Part shown: in pieces, positions 43,370 through 53,761 of the stretch
Numbering within the stretch: position 1 is the first letter of the stretch
Layout: every line of letters starts with the position of its first letter
Source of the DNA: Candidatus Aminicenantota bacterium
GTDB lineage: Bacteria; Acidobacteriota; Aminicenantia; Aminicenantales; UBA4085
DNA length: 64,000 nucleotides
Assembly (NCBI GenBank): GCA_003141555.1
Contig: PLMN01000009.1
Coordinates: 65,195-129,194, forward strand
Reading direction: 5' to 3'
The notes under the pieces: model-generated
The model's input: only the letters and a program-made list of their open reading frames with translations
Told to the model about the DNA's origin: nothing
The model's database searches: none
Program-made: the position numbers and the translations under genes

Positions 43370-43697
43370 GGATTATCCCTCCAAGCGATTCCCCGTCGCA
43401 GTCCGGGTGCTCTTTCTTGCGTAGGCTCTCAATATTCAATGACATGATAAGGTTTCGATTATAGGATTTTTGGCAAATATACTCCACCACAAAAATATTA
43501 GACATCTGATAAGCCGGGATATTAGCGAGAAATTATAAAAATTATGAGACGGCCAAGTTGTTGAATTCATATGGCCTAACAAGGCCAATCTTTATTTCAG
43601 CGTTGAAAAAGCCGCGAGAAGATGTGAAAATACATAGCCGGTCTTGACATCCCCGCAAATCGGGCCATATGATCCGAGACGATAACAGAGGGCAGAA
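43370..43697. promoter_or_regulatory. AT-rich divergent intergenic region between mdtA and the beta-helix gene
   Basis: This 328-bp gap is far richer in A and T than its surroundings. A consensus TATAAT lies on the minus strand at 43458-43463 with a weak -35 (TGGAGT, 17 bp upstream), a candidate mdt promoter. A perfect 6-bp hairpin TGGCCT-AACA-AGGCCA lies at 43572-43587. A promoter for the beta-helix gene lies at 43644-43673. I see no ORF or RNA gene in it. Confidence 0.5.
43644..43673 (+). promoter_or_regulatory. Candidate promoter of the beta-helix protein gene
   Basis: A consensus TTGACA (43644-43649) and TATGAT (43668-43673) are 18 bp apart, about 25 bp before the TTG start codon. Confidence 0.55.
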
Positions 43698-45662
43698 TTG
43701 GCAATAATAATTTCATGGAGCCGACGGATCCCGCTCATCCTTCTCCTCTCTGGATTTGTCGTTATCACCGGAAGCTTGTCATCCGGCCAGGGCGGCAGAC
43801 CGGGGATGCTGCTCCCGGACGGACGGGAGTTCATATCCTGGGAGCGGCCGCTCCAGTTCGCCAAAACTTATTACGTCGACAATCGGAATGCGCGCGCGGC
43901 CGATTCGAATGCCGGGACTCAAGAATCGCCCTTCCTCACCATCAACAAGGCCGCCCAGGTCCTCCAGCCCGGCGAGCGCGTGATCATCATGACGGGGATC
44001 TATCGCGAGCGCGTCGACCCGGCGCGCGGAGGGGCCGGCCCCGACACGATGATCAGCTACGAAGCGGAACCCGGGGCGGACATCGTCGTCAAGGGCTCGC
44101 GACTGGTCAAAACCGGCTGGCACCCCTCGACGGGGTTCAAGCTCGACCTGCCGGCACCGGCTCAAGTCCCGGTGAAGATCTACGAGCGCCGCTTGGACGA
44201 CCTCGATTTCCAGGGCTACAACCCCTTCGGCATGGCCAGCATCATGCAGGACCGTGTCTACTTGATGCCCAAGCCGGAAGAGCTGTGGCGGCATCTCGTG
44301 CGCCGGGGCATGGTCTTCGTGGACGGACGGCGCCTCGCCCAGGTGGAGCTCTACCGGGATCTGGGCGCGAAGGACGGCGCCTTCTGGTGCGAGCACGACG
44401 GGCTCGCGATCCACGTCCGCCTGCCCGGCGACGCGGATCCGGCTCAGCGCGAAGTGGAGCTCGCGATCCAGGAGCAGGTGTTCGCGCCCCGGACGCGGGG
44501 TCTCGCCTACATCCGGATCAAGGGGATCACGTTCGAACACGCGGCCAACGGCTTCCCGGTGCCGCAGCGCGGCTTGATGTCGCTCAACCGGGGCCACCAT
44601 TGGATCGTCGAGGACTGCGTCCTGCGGCACGCCAACGGCGTGGCGCTCGACCTCGGCGCCCAGGATTGGGACATGGAACGGCCCGCGATGGTCGGCTACG
44701 CGCTCATACGTCGCAATCGCATCGACGATGCCGGCGTGTGCGGGATCGCCGGGATGGCGGTCCAGGACACCCTGATCGACTCCAACCTGATCGAGCATGT
44801 GGGCGACCGGGACGTGGAGCTGGCCTGGGAGACGGGCGGGATCAAGCTGCACGCGGCGAAGGGCTGCCTGATCCGGCACAACGTCATCCGGCATACGATC
44901 CACGCGGAGGCGATCTGGCTCGACTACGAGAACGCGAACACCCGCATCACCGGCAACGTCATGGGCGATAATCTCGAGACGCTCCGGGGCGGGATCTACC
45001 TCGAGGCCTCCCACGAGCCCAACATGATCGACGACAACATCATCTGGAAGGCGACCGCGGGCGCGGGAGGCGGTTCCTACAACATGCCGGGCCACGGGGG
45101 CTGGGGCATCACGGTGGACGGCAGCGACGAGACGGTCATCGCCCACAACCTGATCGGCGAGACCCAGGACGCGGCGATCAAGTTCCGCCACGTCGAGGAC
45201 CGGATCGTGAGCGGCCGCGGCGGCACGACGCGCCGCAACAAGGTCCTGAACAACATCTTCTACCGCTGCGGCAAGGCGATCGATTTCTGTAACGTCGACA
45301 ATACCGCCGACGGCAACCTCTATACGAAAGATTGGGGCGGCGTCAGCGAAGAAACTCAGTCCGTGGGCCGAGGCTTGAACTGGCTCCCCGACTCGGGCAC
45401 GACGCTGCGCCTCGATCTCGATTCGTGGAGAAAATTCTTCGGCTTCGACAAGAACGGCGCCTACGCCGATATGGCCATCGCCGTCGATCTCGACGCGCTG
45501 ACCATGACCTGGTCGATCAAAGGCGCCGGTCCGCAGGCGCCGCTCGGGGCGCCCTTCCAACATGATCTCCTCGGCCAGGCTGCGGACAAGGCCCGCCTGC
45601 CCGGTCCACTGGTCCGCGTGCCGGAGGCGCCGACCACGGTGAGCATCGATCCCCGGCGCTAA
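43698..45662 (+). CDS. Exported right-handed parallel beta-helix protein
   Basis: The 654-residue protein starts with TTG at 43698 behind GAGGG. An N-terminal signal (IPLILLLSGFVVITGSL) leads into a short segment YYVDNRNARAADSNAGTQESP and then FLTINKAAQVLQPGERVII, the standard entry of DUF1565/pectate-lyase-like beta-helix proteins. Repeated helix rungs follow (DTLIDSNLIEHVGD, LIRHNVIRHT, TRITGNVMGDN, TVIAHNLIGETQDAA). Such proteins are often polysaccharide lyases or glycosidases; I see no proven catalytic set. Its neighbours include a GH127 enzyme, which fits plant or microbial polysaccharide use. Confidence 0.85.
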   Translation: MAIIISWSRRIPLILLLSGFVVITGSLSSGQGGRPGMLLPDGREFISWERPLQFAKTYYVDNRNARAADSNAGTQESPFLTINKAAQVLQPGERVIIMTGIYRERVDPARGGAGPDTMISYEAEPGADIVVKGSRLVKTGWHPSTGFKLDLPAPAQVPVKIYERRLDDLDFQGYNPFGMASIMQDRVYLMPKPEELWRHLVRRGMVFVDGRRLAQVELYRDLGAKDGAFWCEHDGLAIHVRLPGDADPAQREVELAIQEQVFAPRTRGLAYIRIKGITFEHAANGFPVPQRGLMSLNRGHHWIVEDCVLRHANGVALDLGAQDWDMERPAMVGYALIRRNRIDDAGVCGIAGMAVQDTLIDSNLIEHVGDRDVELAWETGGIKLHAAKGCLIRHNVIRHTIHAEAIWLDYENANTRITGNVMGDNLETLRGGIYLEASHEPNMIDDNIIWKATAGAGGGSYNMPGHGGWGITVDGSDETVIAHNLIGETQDAAIKFRHVEDRIVSGRGGTTRRNKVLNNIFYRCGKAIDFCNVDNTADGNLYTKDWGGVSEETQSVGRGLNWLPDSGTTLRLDLDSWRKFFGFDKNGAYADMAIAVDLDALTMTWSIKGAGPQAPLGAPFQHDLLGQAADKARLPGPLVRVPEAPTTVSIDPRR

Positions 45663-45681
45663 ACATAAGGAGGATATACTC

Positions 45682-45996
45682 ATGGCCTTCAAAGCACTCT
45701 TTCTCGCCCATGCTCCGGACGGGGACCCATCGAAGTACCACTGTTTCATCGACACCGGGAAATACCAGCTGGACGTGGTGATCGTCAAGAACCAGGCTGA
45801 GGCCCTCGAGGTCAGCAAGCGCCTGTTCGCGGAGAAGAAGATCGACTCCATTCTCCTCTGTCCGGGATTCACCCATGAAAACATTGCCGAGCTCGTCCGC
45901 GCCACGGATCACAAGGTCGCGGTCTGCGTGTCCCGGGGCGACGGCCCGGGCAATGGGATCTCGCAGGCAGCCCTGAAGCAGGCGGGTTTTTTCTAA
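45682..45996 (+). CDS. DUF6506 family protein
   Basis: The 104-residue cytosolic protein has an alternating alpha/beta pattern: MAFKALFLAH, then a conserved KNQAEALEVSKRLFAEKKID segment, LLCPGFTHENIAELVRA and VAVCVSRGDG. This matches the DUF6506 family (family form: CxGFxxxxVAxV), whose function is not known. It follows the beta-helix gene by 19 bp with AAGGAGG before its ATG, so it is probably in the same transcript. Confidence 0.75.
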   Translation: MAFKALFLAHAPDGDPSKYHCFIDTGKYQLDVVIVKNQAEALEVSKRLFAEKKIDSILLCPGFTHENIAELVRATDHKVAVCVSRGDGPGNGISQAALKQAGFF

Positions 45997-46015
45997 ATCG
46001 ACGGCACTTTTTAAA

Positions 46016-46041
46016 GAGCGCGGCCTCGCCGGCCGTTGCTC
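46016..46041. terminator. Candidate bidirectional terminator between convergent genes
   Basis: GAGCGCGGCC and GGCCGTTGCTC form an imperfect stem around a short loop. On the minus strand it is followed by TTTAAAAAG, on the plus strand by a weak pyrimidine run. It lies between the DUF6506 and GH127 genes. Confidence 0.4.
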
Positions 46042-46048
46042 TCCTTCT

Positions 46049-48202
46049 CTACCGGACGACCCGGATATCGATCAGGCTGCCGACCCGGCCGTTCGGCTCG
46101 GACTGGAATTTCACCGTGACGCGCTGCTTGCCCTCATAGAATCCCTGGTTGGAATTCTGCCCCTGGAAATTGTGCTCCTTTTCGCTCGGCGCGCTGTTGA
46201 GGTCGACCACGTCCACCGTCCGTTGGAACAGCTCGATCTGATGAATTTTCCGCTCCGTATCCTTGAGCACGCCCTGGCGCCACTCCGCCGCCGATTGGAC
46301 ATTCCAATAGACCGTGTAGCGTTGGTCGAACGCCTTGTTCAAGGGAATCAGACGGACGTCCTGGGGCTGGGCGAGCTCGCTTGTCTGGAACGTGAGCGGC
46401 GCGCCCTGCTCCGGCGCGGCTTTGATGTGGGACAACACGTCCTTGACCTCGCCGATGAAGACGGGGACGGCGACCGAAGGGATCCGGTTCATCGGCGGCG
46501 CATTCGGCCCATACCTCAGCGCCTCGGTCAGGCCCTCGCGGCCGAGGTCGCCGGCGAGCACGATCGGGCCATAGAGGACCGCGACCATCTTCGGATTGTC
46601 GGGCATGGCTTCGAGCCTCAAGCCCATCGGCCAGCGGACAAGGACCGTGTCGCCGCTCTTCCATTCCCGCTCGATCGAAGCATAGGATCCCGGCTTGGCG
46701 TTCACCGGCTCGATCTTCCCGTTGATCGTCACCGCCATGCCAGCCGCGAGCCAGGACGGGCACCGGATCTTCAACGCCAGCCGAACGGGATTTTGGGCCT
46801 TGATCGACAACCGCGACGTGTCCTCGTCGGGGAACTTCGTCTCCTGGCGAACCACGAGCCCTTTCCCCTTCCAGGTCAGCTCGGAGGCGATGAAGAGGTT
46901 GACGTAAAGGGAGGCGTCGTCGTGGAAGTAGACGGTGTCGGCGTACTTGGCGTGATTCTCCATGCCCGTGCCCACGCAGCACCAGAAGGATGCGTCCGGA
47001 GTCGAATACGTCTTCCATGCGCCCGGCCGGAGCGGGAGATAATAGCAGACCATCCCCGTCGCGGGGTCCTGGGAGGCAAGGATGTGGTTGAACAGGCCCC
47101 GCTCATAGAAATCCATCTTCTCGGCGGACGGCTCCAGGCCGAAGAGCTGGCGGGTCAGCTTGAGCATGTTGTAGGTATTGCACGTCTCGGTACTGGACGG
47201 GCCGAGATTCCGGGAGAAAGCGTCGATCGGGAAAAAGCTCTCGCCGTTCGTGTTCCCGCCGGTGACGAACGAGCGGTGGAGGGCGACCCGGTCCCAGAAG
47301 AAGGAGGCAATATCCAGGTACCGCTTGTCGCCGGTCAGCTGGTATTCGCGGAAGGCGCCGACGACCTTGGGAAACTGCGTGTTCCCGTGCAGGCCGTCGA
47401 GCTTGTCCACGCCGGCGGCCCATTGGTCGAACAGCTTCTTGTGGTTGAACTTGAAGGCCGTCTTCAGGAGATCCTCGTTTCCGGTTACGGCATAGAGATT
47501 GGCCAAGACCTCGTTCATGCCGCCGTGCTCGGTTTCGAGGGCGGCCTGCTGCTGCTCGTCAGTCAGCCGGTCCACGCGAAACTTGACCCAGGCGGCCATC
47601 TTGGTCACGACGTCCAGGGCCTGGGTGTTGCCGCAATGGAGAGACATGTCCAGGAGTCCGGCCATGATCTTGTGGAGGGTGTAATACGGCGCCCAGACCT
47701 GGACGCGCTTGTCGACGCGGTCGAAGAACTCCTCCGGATACGCCGATAGGAATCCTTTATTGAAGCCCTTGGCCGGCATGGCCTCCTGGACCTTGGCCAG
47801 CTCGGCGACGATCAGGTCGCCCCGGGCCTTGAACCGAGCGTCGCCGGTCGCGGAGGACATCAGAGCCAAGGCCGTCAAGTAATGCCCGACGGTGTGGCCC
47901 CGCAGCTCCCCTTTCGGGTCTTCCCATCCGCCCAGGGGCTTGGCCGTCGAGGGCAGGCCCGCGGTCACCCGGAAGTTGTGGAGCAGCCGGTCCGCGTCGA
48001 GGCCGAGCAGGTATTTCTGATCGCGGAGCATGGCCTCCCGGAACGGCCCGTCAAGCAGGCGCACGTCCTCGAGCTCGAAGGGGAGAGCCTTGGACGGCAC
48101 CTTGTCCGGGACCTTGATCTTGGCGCTTTGCGGCGCCGCGCTCAGTCTCGAAAACGCGCCGAGGACGGCCAGGACGAGGGCGATCAGAGTGTTTTTTTTC
48201 AT
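46049..48202 (-). CDS. Exported beta-L-arabinofuranosidase-like enzyme (GH127/GH146)
   Basis: The 717-residue protein has a signal peptide (TLIALVLAVLGAFSRLSA) and an (alpha/alpha)6 barrel followed by beta domains. The metal and catalytic residues of the HypBA1 type are all present: Glu321 in NTNGESF, Glu339 and Cys341 in TETCNTYNML, and the Cys408-Cys409 pair in FWCCVGTGMENH, where one Cys is the nucleophile and the others hold Zn. It should release terminal beta-linked L-arabinofuranose from plant glycans or glycoproteins in the periplasm. A C-terminal DUF4986-like segment ends the chain. It is a single-gene unit. Confidence 0.92.
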   Translation of the reverse strand: MKKNTLIALVLAVLGAFSRLSAAPQSAKIKVPDKVPSKALPFELEDVRLLDGPFREAMLRDQKYLLGLDADRLLHNFRVTAGLPSTAKPLGGWEDPKGELRGHTVGHYLTALALMSSATGDARFKARGDLIVAELAKVQEAMPAKGFNKGFLSAYPEEFFDRVDKRVQVWAPYYTLHKIMAGLLDMSLHCGNTQALDVVTKMAAWVKFRVDRLTDEQQQAALETEHGGMNEVLANLYAVTGNEDLLKTAFKFNHKKLFDQWAAGVDKLDGLHGNTQFPKVVGAFREYQLTGDKRYLDIASFFWDRVALHRSFVTGGNTNGESFFPIDAFSRNLGPSSTETCNTYNMLKLTRQLFGLEPSAEKMDFYERGLFNHILASQDPATGMVCYYLPLRPGAWKTYSTPDASFWCCVGTGMENHAKYADTVYFHDDASLYVNLFIASELTWKGKGLVVRQETKFPDEDTSRLSIKAQNPVRLALKIRCPSWLAAGMAVTINGKIEPVNAKPGSYASIEREWKSGDTVLVRWPMGLRLEAMPDNPKMVAVLYGPIVLAGDLGREGLTEALRYGPNAPPMNRIPSVAVPVFIGEVKDVLSHIKAAPEQGAPLTFQTSELAQPQDVRLIPLNKAFDQRYTVYWNVQSAAEWRQGVLKDTERKIHQIELFQRTVDVVDLNSAPSEKEHNFQGQNSNQGFYEGKQRVTVKFQSEPNGRVGSLIDIRVVR

Positions 48203-48235
48203 GGGCGGCCTCCTCCTGGAACTTCCGAGACCCTC

Positions 48236-48263
48236 ATGCTACACTACAGGCGGGGTAAGTCAA
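48236..48263 (-). promoter_or_regulatory. Candidate promoter of the GH127 gene
   Basis: TTGACT (48258-48263) and TAGCAT (48236-48241) are 16 bp apart on the minus strand, about 34 bp before the ATG. Confidence 0.45.
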
Positions 48264-48300
48264 GGTGGAAGGCGCCGCCTTCCCGCCCTTGGAAAAACAG

Positions 48301-48346
48301 AATCCTGACACAATCTCCATTCAATCTTGACCTGGCCCGATATAAT
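48301..48346 (+). promoter_or_regulatory. CCTGACA direct-repeat element, partial copy, with -10 of the kinase/regulator genes
   Basis: AATCCTGACA at 48301-48310 is followed by CTTGACC (48326-48332), 22 bp start to start. A consensus TATAAT lies 8 bp further on (48341-48346). No -35 hexamer lies at the proper distance, so the promoter probably needs an activator. Three better copies occur at 53682, 55874 and 57370. Confidence 0.5.
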
Positions 48347-48378
48347 CTTGGGAATCAACGCCGCCGGCAAGGCAACCC

Positions 48379-50309
48379 ATGAGATTAGCTGATTGGCTCC
48401 ACCCGCCCGGACGCCTCCTGGTGGTCTTTCTCTGCCTCATGGTCGTCCTCGGCGGCGCCTTGGGCTGGCTCGGCTGGCAATGGCTGAAGCAGGACCGCGC
48501 GCTCGAAGGGCAGCGCTTGCAGGAGCGCCTGGAGCAGACGGCCGACCAGATCGCCGCGGCGCTTCAGCTCAGCCTCGCCGATCTGGAAAGCTATCAGAGC
48601 TTCGTCCCGAGCCCCGGCACGAAGGAGCCGCCGGACGGGGTCATCGTCTTCCAAGCGACGAAATCCTCCGCCCGAGCTTTTCCCCCCGCCAGCCTTCTCT
48701 TCTATCCCCTGATCACGGACGTCGGAGAGCCGCCGGCGACGACCTTCGCCGCCGGGGAAAGCCTGGAATTTCAAGGCAATGATTCGGTCCGGGCGGCCGA
48801 GGTCTTCCGCTCCCTCGCCCGTTCCCCGGATCCGGGCGTGCGGGCCGGCGCCCTGCTGCGCTTGGGGCGAAACCTCCGCAAGATCGGCCGCAGCCAAGAC
48901 GCCCTCCAGGCTTACGACGAGCTCGCCAAGCTCGGACAGACCTCCGTCCACGGACTGCCGGCGGAGCTGATGGCCCGGGAATCGCGCGGCACCGTGCTGG
49001 AAGCGATCGGGAACCGCGAAGAGCTGCGGAAGGAAGCGTCCCTCATGCATGCGGCCCTCTGGAGCGGCCGGTGGAGCCTGCTCCAGCCCGCATGGGAGTA
49101 TTATCGAGACGAGGCCCGACGCTGGCTGGGGACCGTTCTTCTGACGGAGCGCGAACAAAACGCGCTGGCCCTTTCGACCGCCGCGGAATCGCTCTTCCGC
49201 CAATGGGTTGCCGAGCCGGAATCGAAAGGGCGCCGGATCCAGAAATTTGAAGATCGGCCGGTCCTGATCTCCTGGTCGGGAACGACGGACCGGCTCGTCG
49301 CCGTATTGGCCGGGCCCAGCTACCTCGAGTCGACGTGGACGGAGACCTTGCAGGGCCGGCGCGCACGGGGCGCCGTGCTCGACGCAGACGGGCAGGTCAT
49401 GCTCGGATCAATCAATAAAAGCGGTCCGCAGGCGGTCCGGACGGCGGCGGCTACCCGACTCCCCGGGACTCTGCAAATCGCGCGGGCCGATACCGGCGCC
49501 GACGAAGAAGGCGCGGCCGGGCGTCGCCGCCTTCTCTTCGCGGGATTCGCCGTTTTAGCCCTGACGCTCGTGGCCGGCTCCTATTTCATCATGCGCTCCA
49601 TCAACCGCGAGCGGGCCGTAGCCAGGCTAAAGTCCGAGTTCGTATCGGCGGTGTCGCACGAATTCCGGACCCCGCTCACCTCGCTCCGCCAGCTTTCGGA
49701 GATGCTCGCGAAAGGACGGGTCCCAACGGAGGACCTGAAGCAGAAGTCCTACGACATTCTATCCCACGAAAGTGAGCGGCTGCAGAGGCTCGTCGAGTCG
49801 CTGCTCGATTTCGGCCGCCTCGAGGCGCGCGCGTACCGCTACAGCTTCGATGACATCGATCCCGTCGCGTTGGTCCGCGACCTGGTTGCCGAATTTCAGG
49901 AGAAGGCCGCGGTCAAGGGCTTCCGCATCGAGATGAAGCTCGACGGGGAGTACGCGCTGATCCGGGCCGATCGGGATGCGCTCAGCCTGGCGCTGAGAAA
50001 CCTGCTCGACAATGCGGTCAAGTATTCGCCGGACTGCCGCACCGTCTGGGTCGAGATGGCGCGCGAGGAAAGCCGCCTGGTCATCAGGGTCCGGGACCAG
50101 GGCATGGGCATTCCGGCATCCGAGCAGAAGGATATCTTCAAGGAATTCGTCCGCGGCACCGGCTCCCGGGCGGCCCACATCCAAGGGACCGGCATCGGCC
50201 TAGCCATGGCCCGCCAAATCGTCGAGGCTCATGGCGGAGAGATCCGCCTGGCGAGCGAACCCGGCAAAGGCAGCACGTTCAGCATCCTGCTGCCCATGGA
50301 GGAAAAGGC

Positions 50310-50313
<4 letters not shown>
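48379..50313 (+). CDS. Membrane sensor histidine kinase with large unassigned periplasmic domain
   Basis: The 644-residue protein has membrane helices at about 13-33 and 386-405 that bracket a periplasmic region of about 350 residues. Part of that region (about 140-225, VRAGALLRLGRNLRKIGRSQ and following) looks like TPR-type helical repeats; I cannot name the rest. The cytoplasmic part has HisKA (His427 in AVSHEFRTPL) and HATPase motifs (NLLDNAVKYSPD, DQGMGIP, GTGIGLAMA). It is coupled to the next gene by an ATGA overlap and is preceded by the partial CCTGACA element. Confidence 0.9.
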
Positions 50314-50984
<671 letters not shown>

Positions 50985-51007
50985 CATGAGCTCGGGAAGG
51001 ACGCCGC

Positions 51008-53686
51008 ATGAAGCCGGCTAAGCTCATCCTTTTGGCAGTGCTGCTTTGGGCGCCCTTTTCCCTCGGGGATCAGGCGAACCCCGCGAACGACAACAAGGCG
51101 GAAGTGGCTCTCCAAGCCGCCATCAAGTCGGAAACGGTCGATGGAAATCTCCGGGCCGCGATCGAGCAGTATCGGAATCTCGCCGAGGGCAGCCATCGCG
51201 CCGTGGCGGCAAAGGCCCTGGTCCGTATGGGTCAATGTTATGAGAAGCTGGGCGATACGCAGGCGCGCCTCGCCTACGAACGAGTGGTGCGGGATTTCGC
51301 CGAGCAGAAAGAAACGGTGGCCGCCCAGGCGCGGCTAGCGGCGCTGAATCACGCGGGAAACGGACCTCCCATGACCGTGCGCCGGGTGTGGACGGGGCCC
51401 GAGGTGGACGCCGGGGGGGCACCGTCCTGGGACGGGCGATACCTCTCTTTCACGTCCTTCAAGGACCGAAACGCCGCCAACATCGCGCTTCGAAACCTGG
51501 CCACTGGGGAGACTCGCGATCTGACGAAGAATTCCGACGTCCGCCAGTATCCGGCTTATCGCTCCATCATCTCCCCCGACGGCAAGCTCGTCGCGTACGG
51601 GTGGATCACCGAAGAGGCTTCTTGTGACATCCGGCTGATCGGCACCGACGGATTCGGGCAGCGCGTTCTTTACACGAACGAGCATCTGAGCCGCGTCGAG
51701 CTCGGCGCCTGGTCCCCGGACGGCGCCTGCCTTGTCGCCGCGCTCACCGTCAAAGACAAGACCGACAGGAGCGAGACCAACCAGATCGCCTCGATTTCCG
51801 TGGGGGACGGCGCCGTGCATATTCTGAAAACGCTGGGTTCGCGTTGGCCCGAGCCTCGCGCCTTTTCGCCGGACGGGCGCTACATCGCCTGTGATTATCC
51901 TCCGCAGGACGACGCGAACAACCGCGACATCTATCTCCTGGCGGCCGACGGGAGCCAGGAGGTTCCGTTGGTCCAGCATCCCGCCGACGATCAGCTGCTC
52001 GGCTGGATGCCCGACGGCAAGGGCATCCTCTTCGCCAGCGACCGGACGGGCCCCTGGGGAGCCTGGTTCGAACAGGTGGCGGACGGCAAACCGAAAGGAG
52101 CGCCCGAGCTGATCAAGCCGGAGCTGGGGGCCGCCGAGCCCTTGGGCTTCACGCGCGGCGGGTCGTTTATCTATGGAATCGAGACCGGCGGGATGGACGC
52201 GTACGTCGCTACGCTCGATCCAACCGCATCGCAGCTTCTGGCCGCGCCGGCCCGGATCGACGAGCGCTTCATCGGCAAGAGCCGCTACCCTCTATTCTCC
52301 CCTGACGGGCAATATTTGGCCACCTTCTCGAATGGAGCCGGCGATCGATGGTTCCTTTGCGTCCGCTCCCTCAAAACCGGGGAGGAGCGCGAATTCCCTG
52401 TCCCGCCCGACCTGGAACGCTTGCAAACTCCGCGCTGGGGCTCAAACGGACGGGCGATTCTCGTTTCCGGAGTCGACAAGCAGCTTCTCCACACGGGATT
52501 CTACCTGATCGATGTTCGAACCGGAGAGACCAGCGCCATCATGTCGAGCAATCCCGAAGCGGACGCGTTGGCCGGTCAATGGACCCCCGACGGGAAGTCG
52601 CTTTTCCTTGCCCGAGCCGGCATCGCCGCGGCCGATCAAGCTTCCCGCGTCCTGCAGCGCGACCCGGCCACCGGAAGAGAACGGGAAATCTATCGCGCCG
52701 CCTCAGGAGCGGACATCACCAACCTGACGCTCTCCCCCGACGGACAGGAGCTGGCGCTCACCCTCAGGTCTTCGAATGGGATCCGGTCCTTCGACGAGCT
52801 TTGGGTCATGTCAGCCCAAGGCGCGGACGCTCAAAAGCTCCTAAGTCTGAATGGTCGTGAAACCATCCGGCGTGACGGGCTGGTGTGGACACCGGACGGG
52901 CGAGCCCTGCTGTTCGCCAAAGCAATAGAAACATCAAGGCACGCGTCCAAGCTGGAGCTTTGGCGGGCTTCCCCATGGGAAAAAGAACCCCAAAAGGTGG
53001 GCGTCTTGGCTTCCGAGACGGCCATCGGCGACGGTTCCGCCGGATTGGCTATCCATCCCGACGGAAAGAGCATCGCCTTCCACGCCGGACAGCGGAAGCC
53101 GGAAGTCTGGACGATGGAGAACTTCCAACCGGCGCCAAAAGCCGCCGCGTACTTGAACATCTTGCATGAGTTGACTATGGAAGCCTGGATCAATACTTCA
53201 AGCATAGGCCCCTCTAATCAAACGATCTTGGCGAAGGGGAATATCAACTATGACGGAATCGCCTATGCTTTAAGCTTAACACCCCAGGGCAAAGTAGTGG
53301 GGGGGGTCAGACACAGTCATACTTTTTATGGCGACGGAGGGGACTGGAGTATCGACGGCATTGTTACCGATACGGTTCTTCGTCCGAACACCTGGTATCA
53401 TCTGGCCTGCACGATCTATTCTTCCAGGAGTGCGAGCATTTATGTGAATGGCGCGTTATCAAAAACGGGGCCCATCACCCAATCGATACTTTCCAGGCCG
53501 ACGGAACCATTGCACATCGGTTCGTCGTTGAATTATGGGACGCCCGGTTTTCGCTTCAACGGTTTGATAGATGAGGTGGCGATCTATGATCATGTTCTTT
53601 CCGCGGATGAGATCCAGCAGAGCTATCTCGCCGGATTGCCAAGGCACAAGGGCCCGGCCGGGAATCCGAGCCCGACGGCTGAATAA
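51008..53686 (+). CDS. Exported TPR / TolB-type beta-propeller protein with C-terminal LamG domain
   Basis: The 892-residue protein has a signal peptide, a TPR-like pair of helices (about 30-110, EVALQAAIKSETVDGNLRAA and MGQCYEKLGDTQARLAYE), then a long TolB/PD40 propeller with SPDG- and PDG-type blades up to about residue 713 (VWTMENFQPAP). A LamG/concanavalin-like domain follows (LTMEAWIN, NTWYHLACTIYS, FNGLIDEVAIYDHVLS). The paralogue at 53762 ends exactly where this propeller ends, so the LamG part was added. That part is visibly more AT-rich, and its first strand is missing. The gene lies 23 bp after the response regulator. Confidence 0.88.
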   Translation: MKPAKLILLAVLLWAPFSLGDQANPANDNKAEVALQAAIKSETVDGNLRAAIEQYRNLAEGSHRAVAAKALVRMGQCYEKLGDTQARLAYERVVRDFAEQKETVAAQARLAALNHAGNGPPMTVRRVWTGPEVDAGGAPSWDGRYLSFTSFKDRNAANIALRNLATGETRDLTKNSDVRQYPAYRSIISPDGKLVAYGWITEEASCDIRLIGTDGFGQRVLYTNEHLSRVELGAWSPDGACLVAALTVKDKTDRSETNQIASISVGDGAVHILKTLGSRWPEPRAFSPDGRYIACDYPPQDDANNRDIYLLAADGSQEVPLVQHPADDQLLGWMPDGKGILFASDRTGPWGAWFEQVADGKPKGAPELIKPELGAAEPLGFTRGGSFIYGIETGGMDAYVATLDPTASQLLAAPARIDERFIGKSRYPLFSPDGQYLATFSNGAGDRWFLCVRSLKTGEEREFPVPPDLERLQTPRWGSNGRAILVSGVDKQLLHTGFYLIDVRTGETSAIMSSNPEADALAGQWTPDGKSLFLARAGIAAADQASRVLQRDPATGREREIYRAASGADITNLTLSPDGQELALTLRSSNGIRSFDELWVMSAQGADAQKLLSLNGRETIRRDGLVWTPDGRALLFAKAIETSRHASKLELWRASPWEKEPQKVGVLASETAIGDGSAGLAIHPDGKSIAFHAGQRKPEVWTMENFQPAPKAAAYLNILHELTMEAWINTSSIGPSNQTILAKGNINYDGIAYALSLTPQGKVVGGVRHSHTFYGDGGDWSIDGIVTDTVLRPNTWYHLACTIYSSRSASIYVNGALSKTGPITQSILSRPTEPLHIGSSLNYGTPGFRFNGLIDEVAIYDHVLSADEIQQSYLAGLPRHKGPAGNPSPTAE

Positions 53687-53740
53687 GACCAAATCCTGAC
53701 TATAGCGCGGATACTAACCTGACAATGGAGCCGTAACATG
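53682..53740 (+). promoter_or_regulatory. CCTGACA direct-repeat element, copy A
   Basis: The element starts at the stop codon of the LamG-fused gene (GAATAAGACCAA) and carries CCTGAC at 53695 and CCTGACA at 53718, 23 bp apart, then GGAG and an ATG 7 bp later (53738). Copy B differs from it at only a few positions. It probably holds the promoter, operator and ribosome site of the next propeller gene. Confidence 0.65.
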
Positions 53741-53761
53741 GGGGGGCGTGAGAGTATCCCT

